Assembly: GCF_009834515.1 (NCBI RefSeq)
Contig: NZ_CP019426.1
Coordinates: forward strand, 1,415,501-1,479,500
Reading direction: 5' to 3'
Origin: Pseudomonas sp. R84
GTDB lineage: Bacteria > Pseudomonadota > Gammaproteobacteria > Pseudomonadales > Pseudomonadaceae
Length of the DNA stretch: 64,000 nt
The position numbers and the translations under genes are program-made. The notes below the pieces were generated by a model. The model ran no database searches. It was not told the origin of the DNA and was given only the letters and a program-made list of their open reading frames with translations. Of this stretch, positions 41,285-50,958 are shown in pieces. Position 1 is the stretch's first letter, and the number at the start of each line of letters is the position of its first letter.

Positions 41285-43923
41285 CAGCGTTTCACCAATC
41301 CAGTCAAGCCGCCCGCGATCAGGGCAGCAGTGTCGGCCAGCGCCACCAACGGATCGAGTCCGGCGGGCACGGCCATATAACGGGGTTCCCAGTCAGGCTG
41401 GAACTTGTCTTTGAAGCGGCGCAAGCCTTGGAAGTTGTACAGCTGCTCACCACGGCGGAAAACCATCGAGCCCAGACGCTGGGTCAGCGGTGCACCACGC
41501 CGAGGTTGCAACCCCGACAACGGCACCATGCCCAGGCTGAAGCGCGCGTATCCGTGACTCTTATAGTGTTGAATCAGGCCGACCATCATGAATTCCATGG
41601 TCAGCTTCGGCGCATCCGGGTGCGCGCGCATCAGGTCGATACTGGCCAGGTCATGGCTATAAGTTTCGAGCAGGTTGGCGAACGCCACCGGGCGACCTTC
41701 GAAGCGAATCACCGCGATGCGGAAATGCTTCAGGTAATCGTCGCTGAAACGGCCGAGGGAGAAACCTTTCTCGCGCACGTTCTTGCCGGTCAGCCACGCA
41801 TCGGAAATAACTTTCAGCTCATCCATCGGCGCCTGACCGGGCTCGTGGATTTCCAGCGACAAGCCATCGCGGGTGCCACGGTTCCAGGTGTAACGCAGAT
41901 CCTTCATCTCTTTACCCTTGGCTTCCAGGTCAAAGCGATGCAGATCGACCCGGGCTTCTTCGCCCAATTTGATCGCGGTCAGGCCGATGTCCATGTAGTA
42001 CGGCAGGTTCTCCGCGCGCACCTGATAGAACACTGGGCGGGCATGGTGAATATCGCAGAGGTCGCGGAACTGCCAGATCATCTCGGCGCGTTGCTGGCCG
42101 GGGCCGATCGGGTCATACAGCGCCACGAGGCTGCGGCCACGGCGTGCGTACATCAGGAACGCTTCGTCGTTCTGGTGAAACAGCAACGCCTTGTCACCGG
42201 TCAGCGCGAGGCCACCGTCGGGTTGTGACGAGGCCATCAGGATCTTTGCCGCGCGATCGAGTTCGTCGGGCGTCGGCAAATGAATGACCGGGCGTGCGGT
42301 GCGCAGCAGCCAGGTCAGCGCGATCACCAGCAACAGCACAGCAGCGCCGAGCAGCGAACGCAGGCCACGCGGTGCGTCAGCATCAAGGGTGAACTGCCAC
42401 CACAGTTGGTGGCTGTAGGGCACGTCTTGATAGGCGAACAGTAGCAGCCACGTCGATGCACCGAGGACGCACAGGCTGGCCACCAGATACAAAGGCGAGA
42501 AGGGCAGTTCGGTCAGACGACTCGGGCGATAGAACGAACGGCGGAACACGCCGAGCAGCGCAGCCGTCAGGGTCATCAGCGTCGCTTCTTCCCAGTCGAA
42601 GCCTTTAAGCAGCGAGAGCAGGGCGCCGACCAGCAGCAGAATGGTGGTCAGCATCCACGCCGCCGACAGGCGACGACGCAGGCCTTGAGCGAGCATCAGG
42701 CAGAGCACGCCGATCAGGCTGGCGCCGAAGTGCGAAGCGTCGACCAGACGATGCGGGATCAGAAAGCCGATGTGCTCCAGACGCGTGTCGATCTCGGGAG
42801 TAGCGCCGGAAAACAGCAGCACCACACCGGACAGGAACACCAGCACCGCCAGAATCGGCGCGGCCAGACCAGACGCTGCGCGCATGGTCTGGGTTTGAAA
42901 CAGGCGCTGACCTTCGTTGATCAGCAGGAATACGCAGGCGACCAGCAGTGGCAGCACTACGTAGATCAGGCGATACAGCAGCAGCGCCGCGGCCAGTGGT
43001 GCGGCACCGAGTTTGTCGGCGAAGGCGGCCAGCAGAATCGCTTCGAACACACCGACGCCACCGGGTACATGGCTGAGCACGCCAGCCGCCAATGCCAACA
43101 GGTACACCAGCAGGAACGCACCAAACGGTGGCGCTTCCGGCAGCAATAGATAGAGAACGGTGGCGGCAGCCGCAACGTCGAGGGCGGTAATGATCAGTTG
43201 CAGGAACGTCAGGCGTCGCCCAGGCAAACGCAGCGTGCGGCGACCAACCCTGACCAGCAGGTTGTCGCGCAACGGTTGTTCCGGCAGGCGCCGACGGTAG
43301 ATGCCAATAGCCAGTACTGCGCCCAGCGCCAGCACTACAGCGGCAACTGTGCCGAGCAGACCTTCGGATAATCCCAGCGCCTGCGAGGCAGCAGGCAGGT
43401 CGCTCAGCGTTGCCAGTGCCGCCAGCGGCGGCAAGGCGCAGCCCAGCGACAGACTGGCGAACAAGGTCATGTGCGCGACTTCCGACGCCCCCAGACCCAG
43501 TCGTGCATATAAGCGGTAGCGAACCGAGCCACCGGACAGCAACGACAGACCGATCGCATTGCCAATCGCAAACGCGGTGAATCCGCCCAGCGCCAATGTG
43601 CGCGGTGGCAGGGTCACGCCGGCATAGCGGCTGGCCGACCATTCGTAGCCCAAGAGAATAATGAAGCCGACCACGGTCGCGCCGAACGCACCGAGCAGGG
43701 CGGGTTTCGGCACGTCGAGAATCGAGTCGTGCAGTGCATCGAGATCGAGTTCGGCGAGCAGATGACGACAGGCAATCAGCGCAATGGCGAACAACAGCAA
43801 AGTCACCGCCAGACCAATCGGTTGTCGGTATTTGCTCAACCGATCCAGCAAGCGCAAACGCTCGGGTTTGATCGGATGTTCCGCTGTGACGGTGTCTTGT
43901 GGATCAGACGAGTTGGCGCGCAT
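41284..43923 (-). CDS. mprF: Aminoacyl-phosphatidylglycerol synthase/flippase MprF
   Basis: An 879-residue membrane protein. Start ATG 43923 is preferred to TTG 43926. The N-terminal about 550 residues hold roughly 14 membrane segments (flippase part with S-L-L-S-G-G-S-V-R-Y-R and H-V-P-G-G-V-G-V-F-E). The C-terminal about 330 residues form the cytosolic DUF2156 transferase that moves an amino acid from aminoacyl-tRNA to phosphatidylglycerol (K-G-K-E-M-K-D-L-R-Y-T-W-N-R-G-T-R-D-G near 690). By analogy with P. aeruginosa PA0920 next to PA0919 it may make alanyl-PG; the amino acid is not provable here. The modification reduces surface charge and peptide sensitivity. Confidence 0.93.
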   Translation of the reverse strand: MRANSSDPQDTVTAEHPIKPERLRLLDRLSKYRQPIGLAVTLLLFAIALIACRHLLAELDLDALHDSILDVPKPALLGAFGATVVGFIILLGYEWSASRYAGVTLPPRTLALGGFTAFAIGNAIGLSLLSGGSVRYRLYARLGLGASEVAHMTLFASLSLGCALPPLAALATLSDLPAASQALGLSEGLLGTVAAVVLALGAVLAIGIYRRRLPEQPLRDNLLVRVGRRTLRLPGRRLTFLQLIITALDVAAAATVLYLLLPEAPPFGAFLLVYLLALAAGVLSHVPGGVGVFEAILLAAFADKLGAAPLAAALLLYRLIYVVLPLLVACVFLLINEGQRLFQTQTMRAASGLAAPILAVLVFLSGVVLLFSGATPEIDTRLEHIGFLIPHRLVDASHFGASLIGVLCLMLAQGLRRRLSAAWMLTTILLLVGALLSLLKGFDWEEATLMTLTAALLGVFRRSFYRPSRLTELPFSPLYLVASLCVLGASTWLLLFAYQDVPYSHQLWWQFTLDADAPRGLRSLLGAAVLLLVIALTWLLRTARPVIHLPTPDELDRAAKILMASSQPDGGLALTGDKALLFHQNDEAFLMYARRGRSLVALYDPIGPGQQRAEMIWQFRDLCDIHHARPVFYQVRAENLPYYMDIGLTAIKLGEEARVDLHRFDLEAKGKEMKDLRYTWNRGTRDGLSLEIHEPGQAPMDELKVISDAWLTGKNVREKGFSLGRFSDDYLKHFRIAVIRFEGRPVAFANLLETYSHDLASIDLMRAHPDAPKLTMEFMMVGLIQHYKSHGYARFSLGMVPLSGLQPRRGAPLTQRLGSMVFRRGEQLYNFQGLRRFKDKFQPDWEPRYMAVPAGLDPLVALADTAALIAGGLTGLVKR

Positions 43924-44163
43924 CAATCACCTCTTGGATTGTGCGCGACAGGATGGAGGTATCCAGCCAAGTTACCAATCCCTGTAGAAAAAAATAATCA
44001 CAAAATACTACGCCTCTCACCGGGTATCGGCGAGGGCAGTTCCTGGATTGCAGACGTCTTGCCTGCGACTCAAGCATAGTCGCAAGTGAGTACTTCTGAA
44101 GATCCCAAGCGTTCACTGCACAGTGACAGATCATTGTTGCGAAAGGACTTTTTCAACAGATAC

Positions 44164-44195
44164 AAAAAAGGCCACTCTTTCGAGTAGCCTTTTTT
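44164..44195 (-). terminator. Terminator of tRNA-fMet copy 1
   Basis: Minus-strand stem AAAAGGCTACTCGAAAGAGTGGCCTTTT type hairpin followed by T-run, 6 nt past the CCA end. An identical copy follows the second tRNA. Confidence 0.88.
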
Positions 44196-44201
44196 GATGT
44201 T

Positions 44202-44278
<77 letters not shown>

Positions 44279-44462
44279 TCTGTGTGGCGGCATTCTACAG
44301 ACGAACGACGGGGTGTCAACCGCTAATCCCGGAAAGGGTCAAATAAGTGTGAAATAGCGTCAAACGGTCGCAGGTAGCGCGTTAAGCTTCGGAAATGCAA
44401 AGAATTCCTGTTTGGCGATTGCTTCTCTATAAGAGGAGGAAATCGACAAAACAGACGCGCAC

Positions 44463-44494
44463 AAAAAAGGCCACTCTTTCGAGTAGCCTTTTTT
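44463..44494 (-). terminator. Terminator of tRNA-fMet copy 2
   Basis: Same hairpin and T-run as at 44164, part of a duplicated block of about 160 bp. Confidence 0.88.
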
Positions 44495-44500
44495 GATGTT

Positions 44501-44577
<77 letters not shown>

Positions 44578-44792
44578 TCTGTGTGTCGGCATTCTACAGA
44601 GGAACGCCGGGGTGTCAACCCGCAATCTGGATAAAATCTGTTGAGGTTCAATCGGTTAGCGCTTTTTCTCGGGTGTTTTTCGCGCTGCAGGGCAGGTGGA
44701 GCAAGGCTTTCAGCTCTATTGGAGGCCTCTCGTCGATTGATAAAATAAATTCAACGGACATTTCCTACCGCCTGGAAAGAACATTCATACCA

Positions 44793-44808
44793 CTGGTGCT
44801 ATATACAG
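44793..44808 (+). promoter_or_regulatory. LexA (SOS) box of dinB
   Basis: CTGGTGCTATATACAG fits CTG-N10-CAG, 49 bp before the dinB start. Direct sign that this polymerase gene is under SOS control. Confidence 0.9.
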
Positions 44809-44857
44809 GTGTCAGTGAGATACTGCCGATCCGGTTCGCCACGTTTCCTTTTCTGAC

Positions 44858-45919
44858 ATGACTCAGCGAAAAATCATCCACATTGACTGCGATTGCTTTT
44901 ACGCCGCCATAGAGATGCGCGATGACCCGCGCCTGGCCGGCAAGCCGTTGGCGGTGGGTGGTTCGGCGGACCGACGCGGGGTGATTGCCACCTGCAACTA
45001 TGAAGCGCGGGCCTATGGCGTGCGTTCGGCGATGGCGTCGGGGCATGCCTTGAAACTGTGCCCGGACCTGACCATCGTCAAGCCGCGTATGGAGGCGTAT
45101 CGCGAGGCTTCGAGAGAGATTCATACGATTTTTGCCGATTACACCGACCTGATCGAGCCGTTGTCGCTGGATGAGGCTTATCTCGACGTATCCGATAGCG
45201 CGCATTTTGGCGGCAGTGCCACGCGCATCGCTCAGGACATCCGTCGGCGCGTCTCCAATCAATTGCACATCACCGTGTCTGCGGGTGTGGCGCCGAACAA
45301 GTTTCTGGCGAAAATCGCCAGCGACTGGAAAAAGCCCAACGGGCTGTTCGTTATTACCCCGGATCAGGTGGAGGATTTCGTCAGCGGTTTGCCGGTGAGC
45401 AAGTTGCACGGCGTCGGCAAGGTCACGGCCGATAAGCTGGGCAAGCTCGGCATCGTTGACTGCTCGCAGTTGCGCGAGTGGGACAAATTGGCGCTGGTGC
45501 GCGAATTTGGCAGTTTTGGCGAGCGACTGTGGAGTCTCGCCCGTGGGATCGATGACCGGTTGGTGCACAACGACAGTCGGCGTCAGTCAATCAGCGTGGA
45601 AAACACCTACGACGTTGATCTGCCGGATCTGCGCAGTTGCCTCGACAAACTGCCAGAGCTGCTGGAAACCCTGAAAAACCGTATGGCGCGGATCGACAGC
45701 AGTTATCGGCCGGGCAAGCCGTTCGTCAAAGTGAAGTTTCATGACTTTACCCAGACGACGCTCGAGCAGGCCGGGGCAGGGCGGGATCTTGGCAGTTATC
45801 AGTTGATGCTGACGCAGGCGTTCAATCGCGGCGGGAAACCGGTGCGGTTGTTGGGGGTTGGGGTGCGGCTGGAGGATTTGCGCGGCGGGTTTGAGCAGAT
45901 GGAGTTGTTCGAACGTTAA
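44858..45919 (+). CDS. dinB: DNA polymerase IV (Y-family)
   Basis: A 353-residue translesion polymerase. Seen: I-H-I-D-C-D-C-F-Y-A-A-I-E at residues 6-18 with the first catalytic Asp and the steric Phe, the catalytic pair in S-L-D-E-A-Y-L-D-V near 101-109, helix-hairpin-helix L-H-G-V-G-K-V-T-A near 185, and the little-finger domain from about 245. A beta-clamp binding motif of Q-x-x-L-F type is present at the C-terminus (Q-M-E-L-F). Start ATG 44858 is normal for the family. Induced through the LexA box at 44793. Confidence 0.97.
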   Translation: MTQRKIIHIDCDCFYAAIEMRDDPRLAGKPLAVGGSADRRGVIATCNYEARAYGVRSAMASGHALKLCPDLTIVKPRMEAYREASREIHTIFADYTDLIEPLSLDEAYLDVSDSAHFGGSATRIAQDIRRRVSNQLHITVSAGVAPNKFLAKIASDWKKPNGLFVITPDQVEDFVSGLPVSKLHGVGKVTADKLGKLGIVDCSQLREWDKLALVREFGSFGERLWSLARGIDDRLVHNDSRRQSISVENTYDVDLPDLRSCLDKLPELLETLKNRMARIDSSYRPGKPFVKVKFHDFTQTTLEQAGAGRDLGSYQLMLTQAFNRGGKPVRLLGVGVRLEDLRGGFEQMELFER

Positions 45920-45922
45920 AGT

Positions 45923-46014
45923 CAAAAGATCGTCCGAACGCGGCCCGAGCCTTCGGCAGCTCCTACAGGAAAACGCGTTCCAATGTAGGAGCTGCCGAAG
46001 GCTGCGATCTTTTA
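45923..46014. repeat. Second-family palindromic repeat, one arm decayed
   Basis: Right arm TGTAGGAGCTGCCGAAGGC to GATCTTTT is intact. The left arm starts CAAAAGATCG, then diverges (TCCGAACGCGGCCCGAG) before returning to CTTCGGCAGCTCCTACA. It lies between convergent dinB and the lipoprotein gene. Confidence 0.85.
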
Positions 46015-46021
46015 ATAGGCC

Positions 46022-46975
46022 TTAATTCGGCCCGGGATCCGCCACCAGACGCCCGGCATCCTTGGTCAGCGACTTGAGAAACTCAGTCTGTAACTCAGGA
46101 TCGTTGCGCGTCAGTTCGATCAGGCTTTGTTCCAGCTCGCTGGCTTCTTCTTCCAGGCCCAGTTCCGACAGGCGTTTGACCCGGTGCACCCACTGGCTCA
46201 CTTCGTCGTCTTCCAGGTCGTCGTAAATCAGCCCGTGCGCTTCCAGTAACTTGCCGCGCAGATGACTGCTGATCATCAGCGACGAATCAGAGTGCACGTC
46301 ATCCTTGGCGTCTTCGACACTGATCTGCAATTTGCCGACATGGTTGAGGTCATTTTCGGCAAACGGGCTGTCGAGCAGGTTCAGACGCAGCACACCATTA
46401 CGATCGGTGGTCATGTCAAAGGTCTGCTTGCCAGCCTTGACCTGCACTGGCCGCTCGCTCCACGGCAGGCTCGAATACTCCGTACGCTTGTCGCGCTGGA
46501 CTTCATCGATGCCGGCGAGGTTCTGTTGTGCACGACCGTTGGACTGTACGTTCATGAACGGGTTGAGCCCGGCAAAACCGTAGCTCAGCCAGTCCTTGGT
46601 GATGCTGTCCGGCAGGTTGCCGAGGGCGAACACATTGACCACGTTGGCGCCGACGCCACCGACTACGGCCACCGCACCCAGCGGAATCTCGTAGACCTCC
46701 CGCCAAGGCTGGTAAGGCGTGTAGCGATCGTAGCGACGTGTCACTTCGAACTCGGTGACTTCAAAAGTCTTCTGTTCGTTGATCTTCACGCGTCGCTGCG
46801 GCAGCTCAAGCTCCTTAGGCTCGCCGACATCAATCTGCAAGCTATGGTCGAGCAACTTTCGCTCGACCCGCTCTTCGTGCTCGCTGCGTTGTGACATGTG
46901 ATTGGCACAGCCGCTGACCAGCAGGGCACCGCACAGGGCGGTGCCACCGAGGCCTAAGGTGTTTCGCTTGAACAT
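46022..46975 (-). CDS. Outer-membrane-type lipoprotein of unknown function
   Basis: A 317-residue lipoprotein. Signal peptide residues 1-22 with lipobox L-V-S-G-C (Cys23), followed by Ala-Asn, not Asp, so export to the outer membrane is expected. A hydrophobic Gly/Val stretch at about 100-125 (L-G-A-V-A-V-V-G-G-V-G-A-N-V-V-N-V-F-A-L) may touch the membrane. The C-terminus is helical and acidic. I do not recognise a family; a similar gene sits beside proS in P. aeruginosa as I remember it (PA0957). It is 17 nt downstream of proS and may be co-transcribed. Confidence 0.75.
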   Translation of the reverse strand: MFKRNTLGLGGTALCGALLVSGCANHMSQRSEHEERVERKLLDHSLQIDVGEPKELELPQRRVKINEQKTFEVTEFEVTRRYDRYTPYQPWREVYEIPLGAVAVVGGVGANVVNVFALGNLPDSITKDWLSYGFAGLNPFMNVQSNGRAQQNLAGIDEVQRDKRTEYSSLPWSERPVQVKAGKQTFDMTTDRNGVLRLNLLDSPFAENDLNHVGKLQISVEDAKDDVHSDSSLMISSHLRGKLLEAHGLIYDDLEDDEVSQWVHRVKRLSELGLEEEASELEQSLIELTRNDPELQTEFLKSLTKDAGRLVADPGPN

Positions 46976-46992
46976 GACGTCTCTATCTGGTT

Positions 46993-48708
46993 TCAGCGGC
47001 GGATACGGGCCTGCAGGAAGGACAATACGTCGGCCACCGGCAATGCTTGCGCTTCGCCTTCGGTACGGCTCTTGTATTCCAGGTTGCCTTCGGCGAGGCC
47101 TCGGTCGCTGACCACGATCCGGTGAGGAATGCCGATCAGCTCCATGTCCGCGAATTTGATGCCCGGGCTGGTTTTCTTGTCGCGATCATCCAGCAGCACT
47201 TCGAAGCCGGCCGCCGTCAGTTCGGCGTACAGCTTGTCGGTGGCTTCGCGCACCTGCTCGGTTTCATAGCGCAGCGGTACCAGAGCAATCTGGAACGGCG
47301 CCAGGGTGTCACTCCAGATGATGCCGTTTTCGTCGTTGTTCTGTTCGATGGCAGCTGCCACCACGCGGGAAACGCCGATGCCGTAGCAACCCATTTCCAG
47401 GGTCACTGGCTTGCCGTTCTCGCCCAGCACTTCGCACTTCATCGCCTTGCTGTACTTGTTTCCCAGCTGGAAGATGTGGCCGACTTCGATACCGCGTTTG
47501 ATTTCCAGCGTGCCTTTGCCGTCCGGGCTTGGATCGCCGGCAACCACGTTGCGCAGGTCAGCCACGGTCGGAACTGGCAGATCACGCTCCCAGTTCACGC
47601 CGAAGTAGTGCTTGTCGTCGATGTTCGCGCCGATACCGAAGTCGCTCATCAGCTCGACCGAGCGGTCGATGATGATTGGCAGCGGCAGGTTCAGCGGGCC
47701 CAGGGAACCGGCGCCGGCGCCGATGGCGTCACGCAGTTCGGCATCGGTGGCCATGACCAGCGGGCTGGCGACGCCAGGTTGCTGGGCAGCCTTGATTTCG
47801 TTGAGTTCGTGGTCGCCACGGATGACCAGTGCGATCAGCTTGCCTTCTTCTTCGGCACGCACGATCAGGGTCTTGATGGTCTTCTCAATCGGCAGATTGA
47901 ATTTCTCCACCAGCGCCGCGATGGTTTTGGTGTCTGGGGTGTCGACCAGACGCAGCTCTTCGGTCGCAGCGGCGCGCGAAGTTTCGCGTGGCACGGCTTC
48001 GGCTTTTTCGATATTCGCTGCGTAGTCGGAACCGTTGCTGAAGACGATATCGTCTTCGCCGGACTCGGCCAGCACGTGGAATTCGTGCGAGCCAGCGCCA
48101 CCGATCGAACCGTTGTCGGCTTCAACCGGACGGAATTTCAGGCCCAGGCGGGTGAACACGTTGCAGTAGGCCTGGTGCATGCGGTCGTAGGTGACCTGCA
48201 GCGAGGCTTGATCAGCGTGGAACGAGTACGCGTCCTTCATGATGAATTCGCGGCCGCGCATCAAACCGAAGCGTGGGCGGATTTCGTCACGGAACTTGGT
48301 CTGGATCTGATACAGGTTGATCGGCAGCTGTTTGTAGCTGCTCAACTCGTTGCGCATCAGATCGGTGATCACTTCTTCGTGGGTCGGGCCCGCGCAGAAG
48401 TCGCGACCGTGGCGGTCTTTGATGCGCAGCAGCTCAGGGCCGTATTCTTCCCAGCGCCCCGATTCCTGCCACAGCTCGGCCGGTTGGGTGCTCGGCATCA
48501 ACACTTCCAGAGAGCCGGCGGCGTTCATCTCTTCGCGAACGATGGCTTCAACCTTGCGCATAACCCGCAGACCCATGGGCAGCCAGGTGTACAGGCCGGA
48601 GGCGAGCTTGCGGATCATGCCGGCGCGCAACATCAGCTGGTGGCTGATCACGACCGCATCGGAAGGTGTTTCTTTCTGTGTGGCGAGCAAAAATTGACTG
48701 GTGCGCAT
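46993..48708 (-). CDS. proS: Prolyl-tRNA synthetase ProS
   Basis: A 571-residue bacterial-type class II synthetase with the editing (INS) domain. Seen: [17 protein letters not shown] near residue 30 (motif 1), motif 2 in [17 protein letters not shown] near 135, the insertion editing domain about 225-400, and motif 3 G-C-Y-G-I-G-V-S-R near 445. The anticodon-binding domain closes the protein. Length is that of the E. coli type. A long open frame on the other strand is a shadow. Confidence 0.98.
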   Translation of the reverse strand: MRTSQFLLATQKETPSDAVVISHQLMLRAGMIRKLASGLYTWLPMGLRVMRKVEAIVREEMNAAGSLEVLMPSTQPAELWQESGRWEEYGPELLRIKDRHGRDFCAGPTHEEVITDLMRNELSSYKQLPINLYQIQTKFRDEIRPRFGLMRGREFIMKDAYSFHADQASLQVTYDRMHQAYCNVFTRLGLKFRPVEADNGSIGGAGSHEFHVLAESGEDDIVFSNGSDYAANIEKAEAVPRETSRAAATEELRLVDTPDTKTIAALVEKFNLPIEKTIKTLIVRAEEEGKLIALVIRGDHELNEIKAAQQPGVASPLVMATDAELRDAIGAGAGSLGPLNLPLPIIIDRSVELMSDFGIGANIDDKHYFGVNWERDLPVPTVADLRNVVAGDPSPDGKGTLEIKRGIEVGHIFQLGNKYSKAMKCEVLGENGKPVTLEMGCYGIGVSRVVAAAIEQNNDENGIIWSDTLAPFQIALVPLRYETEQVREATDKLYAELTAAGFEVLLDDRDKKTSPGIKFADMELIGIPHRIVVSDRGLAEGNLEYKSRTEGEAQALPVADVLSFLQARIRR

Positions 48709-48837
48709 GGTTGGCCGTTGTCGGTTGCTATGACTGGAAATGACTCCGCAGTGTACCGGCGAGTTTTGCCGACGTACAGGCGTGAGGTCAGTGGGGAGGC
48801 ACGACGGCGGGATTCCTCCCGCCGTTGCCGAAACGTC

Positions 48838-50397
48838 TTACGATTCTTCTGTGACCGGCGTCGGCACAGGCTCGGGCGTTGGCGTCGGGCCTTCGCGGCG
48901 GCTTTCCTGAAACCAGTGCAGGGCGATCAGAATCAACGTCGGCACGCCGAGCAGGGCGGTGATCAGGAAGAAGCTGTGGTAACCGAACTTCTCGACCAGG
49001 ACCCCGGAATAGCCGCCCATCAGGCGCGGCAACAGCAACATGATCGAGCTGAGCAGTGCGTATTGCGTGGCCGAGAATTTCAGATTGGTCAGGCTCGACA
49101 GATAGGCTACGAACGCCGACGTCGCCAGGCCCGAGCTGAAGTTGTCGAGGGAAATGGTCACCACCAGCATCTGCAGGTTCGGGCCCATGTCGGCGAGCAT
49201 GACGAAAAGCAGGTTGGTGGCTGCGGAAGCGATGCCGCCAATAAACAAAATCGGCAGAATGCCAAAACGCACGATCAGCAGGCCGCCCATGCCGGCGCCG
49301 ACCAGTGTCATGATCAGGCCGAAAATCTTGCTGACGCTGGCAATCTGATCCTTGGTAAAGCCTTGGTCGATGTAGAACACGTTGGCCATGACGCCCATCA
49401 CCGTGTCCGACATCCGATAGGTGGCGATCAGGCCGAGCAGCAGCAGCGCCTGCCAGCGATAACGCAGAATGAAGTCATTGACCGGTGTCAGCACCGGTGC
49501 GAGGCCGCGACGGCCCATGGTCGACAGACACAGGCCGGTGAGCAGCGTATAGAGAATCGCGCGCAGGAAGGCGCGGTCTTCCAGCAGCAGGTCAAGCGGA
49601 CTCATGTCACCGAACAGCACGCTGGCGAAATCAGTGTTGTAGAGCTGGGTGAACATCGCCGGTACCGAGACCAGCAAGACGATCAGCACAAACACCGACA
49701 TCAGTTGATGCATGAAGGTGTAGCGCCCGGCCTGCAACTGTGTGCGCAGCGGTACCGGTGGCTCGCGCATGAACAGCGTGGTCAGCAGCGCGGGAATCAT
49801 CAGCGCGCCGAACAGCGCGTAAGTGCCGGCCCAGGCAGAGTGCTGATAGTTGAAGCCCGTGGAGCCAAAGCCTTCGGCGAAGAACAACGCGCCGGCAGTC
49901 GCCAGCAGTGCAGCCACGCGATAACCCGACATGTAACTGGCGGCGAGGGCGGCCTGGCGATTGTCTTCGGCGATTTCCAGGCGATAGGCATCCACCGCGA
50001 TATCTTGAGTGGCGGAGGCGAAAGCGACGACGACTGCAATGGCGATCAGCCAGGACAGATGCTTCTGCGGATCGCAGAAACCCATGCCGATCAGGCCGAG
50101 GATCACCAGCGCCTGCGAAAGCACCAGCCACGAACGGCGACGGCCAAGCTTGCCCAGCAACGGCAGGCGCCATTGGTCGAGCAAAGGTGACCAGACCCAT
50201 TTGAACGCATAGGCCAGACCGATCAGGCTGGCATAGCCGATGGTTTCACGGGCGACACCGGCTTCACGCAGCCAGACGGAAAGCGTAGAGAACACCAGCA
50301 TGTACGGCAGGCCGGCGGCGAAACCGAGCAACAACAGCACGAGCGTCGAAGGACTGGCATAAGCGGCTAGCGCGGCGCGCCAGGTTTTACGGGGCAT
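48838..50397 (-). CDS. ampG: AmpG-like muropeptide permease (MFS)
   Basis: A 519-residue MFS transporter with 12-14 membrane segments from residue 15 to about 500. Family signs: L-L-L-G-F-A-A-G-L-P-Y-M-L-V-F-S-T-L, G-Y-A-S-L-I-G-L-A-Y-A-F-K-W-V-W-S-P-L-L-D, and D-I-A-V-D-A-Y-R near residue 135. AmpG imports GlcNAc-anhydroMurNAc peptides for cell-wall recycling and AmpC induction. The C-terminal tail is Pro/Thr/Glu-rich. Pseudomonads have more than one AmpG-type gene, so the symbol marks the family rather than the induction role. Confidence 0.85.
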   Translation of the reverse strand: MPRKTWRAALAAYASPSTLVLLLLGFAAGLPYMLVFSTLSVWLREAGVARETIGYASLIGLAYAFKWVWSPLLDQWRLPLLGKLGRRRSWLVLSQALVILGLIGMGFCDPQKHLSWLIAIAVVVAFASATQDIAVDAYRLEIAEDNRQAALAASYMSGYRVAALLATAGALFFAEGFGSTGFNYQHSAWAGTYALFGALMIPALLTTLFMREPPVPLRTQLQAGRYTFMHQLMSVFVLIVLLVSVPAMFTQLYNTDFASVLFGDMSPLDLLLEDRAFLRAILYTLLTGLCLSTMGRRGLAPVLTPVNDFILRYRWQALLLLGLIATYRMSDTVMGVMANVFYIDQGFTKDQIASVSKIFGLIMTLVGAGMGGLLIVRFGILPILFIGGIASAATNLLFVMLADMGPNLQMLVVTISLDNFSSGLATSAFVAYLSSLTNLKFSATQYALLSSIMLLLPRLMGGYSGVLVEKFGYHSFFLITALLGVPTLILIALHWFQESRREGPTPTPEPVPTPVTEES

Positions 50398-50440
50398 GGG
50401 CTGAAGTCTGCCTCAAGATTGCGAAAACAAAGCGCGCACT

Positions 50441-50794
50441 CTAACCGCTGTGCTCTACCGGACGCCAGCCATGGCGCTGAATATCCACACGATTGTTCTG
50501 GACGGTGATGCCTTCCATGCGCAATCGGGCCCGTTGTTCATCGCCCGACGGGCTGCCCACCGGCAAGCTGATCCGACCGCCGGCGCCCAGCACGCGGTGC
50601 CAGGGCAGTTTGGTATCGCCTGGCAACTGACTCAGGGTGCGGCCGACCCAGCGCGCGGCGCGCCCCAACCCGGCCAGTTCAGCTAGCTGGCCATAACTGA
50701 CGACTTTGCCTTCTGGCACTTGGGCGAGCGTCGAGTAGAGCGCCGTGCGTCGGATTTGCGCATCGTTTTCTACGCTGTCGAGCGGGTCTTTCAC
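50441..50794 (-). CDS. Alkyltransferase-like (ATL) protein
   Basis: A 117-residue protein related to O6-alkylguanine-DNA alkyltransferase. The active motif reads P-W-H-R-V near residues 64-68, with Trp in place of the alkyl-accepting Cys, so it cannot repair by itself. ATL proteins bind O6-alkylguanine, flip the base and hand the site to nucleotide excision repair. Also seen: V-S-Y-G-Q-L-A-E-L-A-G and R-A-A-R-W-V-G-R-T-L, the usual DNA-binding helix and Arg finger region. Single gene. Confidence 0.92.
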   Translation of the reverse strand: MKDPLDSVENDAQIRRTALYSTLAQVPEGKVVSYGQLAELAGLGRAARWVGRTLSQLPGDTKLPWHRVLGAGGRISLPVGSPSGDEQRARLRMEGITVQNNRVDIQRHGWRPVEHSG

Positions 50795-50958
50795 GTACGC
50801 GGTTCCTGAGCATGAACAGTTTGATGGCTTTCAGAGTAATCGGTGATCAGCCAGTTGAGAAATGAACTCATCAGAAATAGTCCGGTCAGTCCTTGTCAGG
50901 GTCTTATTCCTACGGATAATGCCGACCTTTTTCGCAAACTTGAGCCTTAGATTCGCTT

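Noticed and set aside
47047..50190. 1047-codon open frame on the plus strand
   Set aside because: Lies opposite proS and the AmpG-like gene, both strongly supported. Its product is His/Gln/Arg-rich low complexity, typical of antisense frames in high-GC DNA.
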